A stretch of 18,194 nucleotides of DNA, taken from positions 1 through 18,194 of the forward strand of contig JAVQWQ010000035.1 of NCBI GenBank assembly GCA_033578915.1, in the 5' to 3' direction. Below, in pieces: positions 15,834 to 18,194 of this stretch (its first letter is position 1; every line of letters starts with the position of its first letter). The DNA is from UBA7692 sp033578915 (lineage in GTDB: Bacteria; Bacteroidota; Bacteroidia; Chitinophagales; LD1). A program made the translations under genes and the position numbers. The notes beneath the pieces were generated by a model, which saw nothing but the letters and a program-made list of their open reading frames with translations, did no database searches and was not told the origin of the DNA.

Positions 15834-15922
15834 GGTTTACAGACCAAGACTAGCTTTTATTCGTTAAGTAAAAGAATAATTATATTAGGCGTGATTAGAA
15901 TAATAGCTCTTATTGTTTTGAG

Positions 15923-16474
15923 TTGGTAAAATATTCACTATTAGCTCTTTGTGTCGTAATATTTTCAGAAAAGCTTTTCGCGCAGCTGAACTTTGATTTT
16001 CAGGAGGGTACTTTTTTGATCAAAGGCAAAGTTACAGACCTTCAAAACAAAACACCTCTTTATAAGGCCAACGTATATGTATTAAACCGAAGAACCGGAA
16101 TTTCTAGCGACCAAGATGGTTCATTTAGCCTATATGTTTTTCCAAATGATACCATAAAATGCTCTCTGGTAGGCTACATTCCTAAGGTTATAGCAATTAA
16201 TAGCATTCATCGCGACTCGCTATATCAGATACATATTGAAATGATTAAAGACTTTGTGAAGTTAAAAGAGGTAACTATATACCCCTTCCGTAATAAGGAT
16301 GAATTTAAACAAGCCTTTATGGATGCAAAGGAAGAACATAAAATACAACTCCCGGGTATTGCCCCTCCAAAATATACAACAAATGTTCCAAGGCCAAGAT
16401 TTACCAACCCTGTTTCATTACTTTATGAGAGCGTCAAGAGAAAAAGGGCGGCAAATCCAGATTTTAAGCCTTGA
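15923..16474 (+). CDS. Exported carboxypeptidase-regulatory-like domain protein
   Basis: The 183-residue protein starts at a TTG (15923), the only plausible initiator after the in-frame TGA at 15893-15895, and this gives a complete signal peptide (MVKYSLLALCVVIFSEKLFAQ). Residues 30-110 form a CarboxypepD_reg-like beta-sandwich: FLIKGKVTDLQNKTPLYKAN, NRRTGISSDQDGSFSLYV (the turn DQDGSF is the hallmark), and NDTIKCSLVGYIPKVI. After it comes LKEVTIYP and a charged, Pro-rich tail (about 120-183) without known domain. Many Bacteroidota have such small exported proteins of unknown function; this one lacks a TonB-receptor barrel, so it is not a truncated receptor in any obvious way. Flanked by 89 bp (left) and 70 bp (right) of intergenic DNA. 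Confidence 0.82.
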   Translation: MVKYSLLALCVVIFSEKLFAQLNFDFQEGTFLIKGKVTDLQNKTPLYKANVYVLNRRTGISSDQDGSFSLYVFPNDTIKCSLVGYIPKVIAINSIHRDSLYQIHIEMIKDFVKLKEVTIYPFRNKDEFKQAFMDAKEEHKIQLPGIAPPKYTTNVPRPRFTNPVSLLYESVKRKRAANPDFKP

Positions 16475-16494
16475 AAATGATGAAAAACAAAAGT

Positions 16495-16525
16495 TTTGAC
16501 AAATCGCTCTTAATACTTAATTTCG
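16495..16525 (+). promoter_or_regulatory. Candidate promoter of the L31 gene
   Basis: TTTG at 16495-16498 and TAATTTCG at 16518-16525 are separated by 19 bp, the standard Bacteroidota spacing, with one mismatch to TAnnTTTG. The predicted start near 16530 leaves a leader of about 15 bases before the ATG at 16545. Confidence 0.45.
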
Positions 16526-16544
16526 CGCTCTAATTTTAAGAAAA

Positions 16545-16790
16545 ATGAAAGAAGGTATCCATCCGGCGAATTATAGATTAGTCGTTTTCAAAGATATTTC
16601 GCTCGATAAGGCTTGGCTGGGCAAAAGTTGTGCAAATGCTAAAGAGACGATTGTTTGGGAAGACGGCAATGAATATCCATTGATTAAATTGGAGATATCA
16701 AGTGAGAGCCATCCCTATTACACCGGTAAAATGAAATATGTGGATACAGCGGGAAGAATTGACCGTTTCAAGAAAAAATATTCGAAATAA
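16545..16790 (+). CDS. rpmE2: 50S ribosomal protein L31, type B (zinc-independent)
   Basis: An 81-residue protein matching L31 type B: MKEGIHPANYRLVVFKDIS at the start, then SCANAKETIVWEDGNEYPLIKLEISS, SHPYYTG and a basic tail DTAGRIDRFKKKYSK. It has one Cys only and no CxxC pairs, so it is the zinc-free (C-minus) form. L31 bridges the ribosomal subunits. It carries its own candidate promoter upstream and a strong terminator downstream, so it is probably a single-gene unit. Confidence 0.97.
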   Translation: MKEGIHPANYRLVVFKDISLDKAWLGKSCANAKETIVWEDGNEYPLIKLEISSESHPYYTGKMKYVDTAGRIDRFKKKYSK

Positions 16791-16810
16791 AATTTGACTA
16801 ACTTTTTAGG

Positions 16811-16844
16811 ACGCAGGATTTCATTATTGAATCCTGCGTTTTTT
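16811..16844 (+). terminator. Rho-independent terminator after the L31 gene
   Basis: A perfect 9-bp stem ACGCAGGAT/ATCCTGCGT (16811-16819 and 16831-16839) with an 11-nt loop, followed directly by a T tract (16839-16844). It lies 20 bases after the L31 stop codon. Confidence 0.93.
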
Positions 16845-16899
16845 ATTAATGTAAACGCATATTTTTATTTGAATATTAAAATTAAAACAATACCCGGCA

Positions 16900-17862
16900 T
16901 TGAAACTCCCTAATTTCTCCAGGACACATGTGCTTATTATAGGCGATGTAATGTTGGATAGTTATTTGTTTGGCGAAATTAACCGCATTTCACCGGAGGC
17001 TCCGGTACCCATAGTGGAGATTGAAAGTAAAGAATATCGCGCCGGAGGCGCTGCAAATGTAGCGCTGAACATTAAAGGCTTAGGAGGTAAACCTCACCTG
17101 CTAACAGTTACAGGAAATGATGATTATTCCAAAGAAATCTTAGCTATACTGCGACAAAGAGGGCTCAAAAACAACTATTTTATATTTTCAGAAAATCGCC
17201 CGACCACGCTCAAGACGAGAATATTTGACGAAGATAAACAAGTGATGCGCTTTGATGAAGAGACAACTGAGGATATATCTAAAAATGAGGAAGAAGAACT
17301 CATTGACACCTTTTTGCAAATCATCCGCAAAGAATCTATTCAGGTCATCATTTTGCAGGATTATAACAAAGGTGTTTTGACCAAAAGAGTTATCAAGCAA
17401 ATTCTTTTATATGCTACCAAGTCGGGCATACCTGTATGTGTAGATCCGAAAGAGAAAAATTTTTTCGAATACCAAAATGTAGCCCTTTTTAAGCCCAATC
17501 TTAAAGAGATTTCTGCCGCGTTGAATATGAGAATTAATCCGAGGGATGTAAACTCTCTCACAGAAGCAGCAGAGGAACTACGAAAGAAAAATCGCTTTAG
17601 GAATCTTTTACTTACCTTATCCCAATATGGAGCTTACTACTACAACGAATCCGGCGAGTATGCCTTAGTATCCGTTAAGCCGGTTAACGCAGCCGATGTA
17701 AGCGGTGCAGGAGATACAGTTATCGCTGCTGCTTCGCTCTGCTTTGCTCATAAGATGGAACTTTACGATATTACAAGACTTGCCAACCATGTGGCCTCTA
17801 AAGTGTGCAAAAGAGTAGGAGTAAGCCCGGCCACTAAAGAAGATTTGAAAGGATTCAGGTAA
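16900..17862 (+). CDS. hldA: D-glycero-beta-D-manno-heptose-7-phosphate kinase (HldA/RfaE domain I type, PfkB family)
   Basis: Phosphorylates heptose 7-phosphate to the 1,7-bisphosphate on the way to ADP-heptose for the LPS inner core. The 320-residue ribokinase-fold protein begins VLIIGDVMLDSYLFGEINRI (from residue 11; SPEAPVPIVE follows), the RfaE hallmark, then AGGAANVALN (about 48-57), LILTV-like and VCVDPKEKN segments, and the anion-hole/catalytic motif DVSGAGDT with Asp272. It stops after the kinase domain, so the adenylyltransferase domain (HldE C-terminus) must be encoded elsewhere. The start is TTG 16900: an in-frame stop lies at 16870-16872, no ATG or GTG follows it, and the next in-frame Met is inside the GDVMLD motif. 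It comes after the L31 terminator and 66 bp before the PhoD-like gene. Confidence 0.92.
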   Translation: MKLPNFSRTHVLIIGDVMLDSYLFGEINRISPEAPVPIVEIESKEYRAGGAANVALNIKGLGGKPHLLTVTGNDDYSKEILAILRQRGLKNNYFIFSENRPTTLKTRIFDEDKQVMRFDEETTEDISKNEEEELIDTFLQIIRKESIQVIILQDYNKGVLTKRVIKQILLYATKSGIPVCVDPKEKNFFEYQNVALFKPNLKEISAALNMRINPRDVNSLTEAAEELRKKNRFRNLLLTLSQYGAYYYNESGEYALVSVKPVNAADVSGAGDTVIAAASLCFAHKMELYDITRLANHVASKVCKRVGVSPATKEDLKGFR

Positions 17863-17927
17863 GCAACGAAAAAACAATTTTTTAATTTACTATCAATTAT
17901 GGATTGTTACTTTTGGAAAAAAAACTC

Positions 17928-18194
17928 ATGATAAAACTTTACTTCCGTGTCGTACAGACGTTTTTGTTATTTATCCCTATATACCTAACGGCACAACATA
18001 ATTCCTCCTCACGCTCTGTTTTAGACCCTGCGTACGCACCATTTTATCACGGTGTAGCCAGTGGCGATCCTTTGGCAGACAGAGTGATTATCTGGACACG
18101 CATTACCTCTTCTGCACCCAGTGAAACAGTGCAATGGGAAGTAGCCAGCGATCCCAACTTTAACAGTATAGTGAAAAACGGAACCGTAACCACT
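17928..18194 (+). CDS. PhoD-like alkaline phosphatase/phosphodiesterase, N-terminal part (runs off the window)
   Basis: From ATG 17928 the frame is open to the last base (89 codons). Residues 1-22 form a signal peptide (basic MIKLYFRVV, hydrophobic FLLFIPIYL, then TAQ). The next segment FYHGVASGDPLADRVIIWTRI is the signature of the PhoD N-terminal beta-sandwich domain, followed by WEVASDPNF. The metallophosphatase domain would lie beyond the window. Proteins of this class are exported, metal-dependent phosphomonoesterases or phosphodiesterases, often used for phosphate scavenging; no Pho box can be assigned here. The start lies 65 bp after the heptose kinase stop. Confidence 0.88.
   Translation, partial: MIKLYFRVVQTFLLFIPIYLTAQHNSSSRSVLDPAYAPFYHGVASGDPLADRVIIWTRITSSAPSETVQWEVASDPNFNSIVKNGTVTT

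Noticed and set aside
15854..15874. AT-only inverted repeat CTTTTA/TAAAAG after the epimerase gene
   Set aside because: Six A/T-rich pairs with a 9-nt loop and no T tract; too weak to call a terminator.
17899..17931. Ten-codon upstream ORF ending in ATGA overlap with the PhoD-like gene
   Set aside because: Too short and Lys/Trp/Cys mixture shows no leader-peptide logic; likely chance, though the overlap is neat.

Overview
The window looks like ordinary chromosomal DNA from a member of the Bacteroidota, most likely a sphingolipid-making, Chitinophaga/Sphingobacteria-like relative; that placement is inferred, as no rRNA is present. The evidence is a truncated SprB-repeat protein with a type B (gliding-associated) type IX secretion C-terminus, a TonB-dependent receptor under a TPP riboswitch, a glutamate dehydrogenase with the YFEWLKN signature, a stand-alone HsdR-N-like protein, a carboxypeptidase-regulatory-like exported protein, near absence of Shine-Dalgarno sequences, and several matches to the Bacteroidota promoter -7 element TAnnTTTG. 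The DNA is moderately AT-rich throughout, and no island, phage, insertion sequence or CRISPR array is visible.

Layout. 1-1670: 3' part of a large secreted adhesin-like protein. 1741-1854: minus-strand tRNA-Asp(GUC) with its own terminator and promoter. 1957-4355: a tightly overlapped run accA (frameshifted) - small conserved protein - dapA, followed by an RdgB/HAM1 nucleotide pyrophosphatase and a glutamate dehydrogenase. 6699-9075: TPP riboswitch, a candidate expression platform, and a predicted thiamine-related TonB-dependent receptor. 9082-10443: minus-strand NAD kinase and a small PD-(D/E)xK-type protein. 10491-12898: a neutral-ceramidase-family protein translationally coupled to a family 2 glycosyltransferase. 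13019-15833: long-chain acyl-CoA synthetase and a WbpP-type UDP-GlcNAc 4-epimerase. 15923-17862: exported carboxypeptidase-regulatory-like protein, zinc-independent ribosomal protein L31 (type B) with a clear terminator, and a heptose-7-phosphate kinase. 17928-end: 5' part of a PhoD-like phosphatase.

Themes. Much of the content is housekeeping: fatty-acid initiation (accA), lysine/peptidoglycan precursor (dapA), nucleotide-pool cleaning (rdgB), nitrogen assimilation (GDH), NADP supply (nadK) and translation (tRNA-Asp, L31). The second half leans towards envelope chemistry: ceramide hydrolysis, glycosyl transfer, fatty-acid activation, N-acetyl-hexosamine epimerisation and LPS-core heptose.

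The most notable observations are a frameshift in the essential gene accA and a one-base deletion in the T-stem of tRNA-Asp about 0.8 kb away (together suggesting sequence error, though real lesions are not excluded), the TPP riboswitch with competing downstream hairpins in front of an outer-membrane receptor, and a compact ceramidase that keeps its zinc and catalytic motifs but lacks a visible signal peptide and the C-terminal Ig-like domain. I found no convincing wholly new system.
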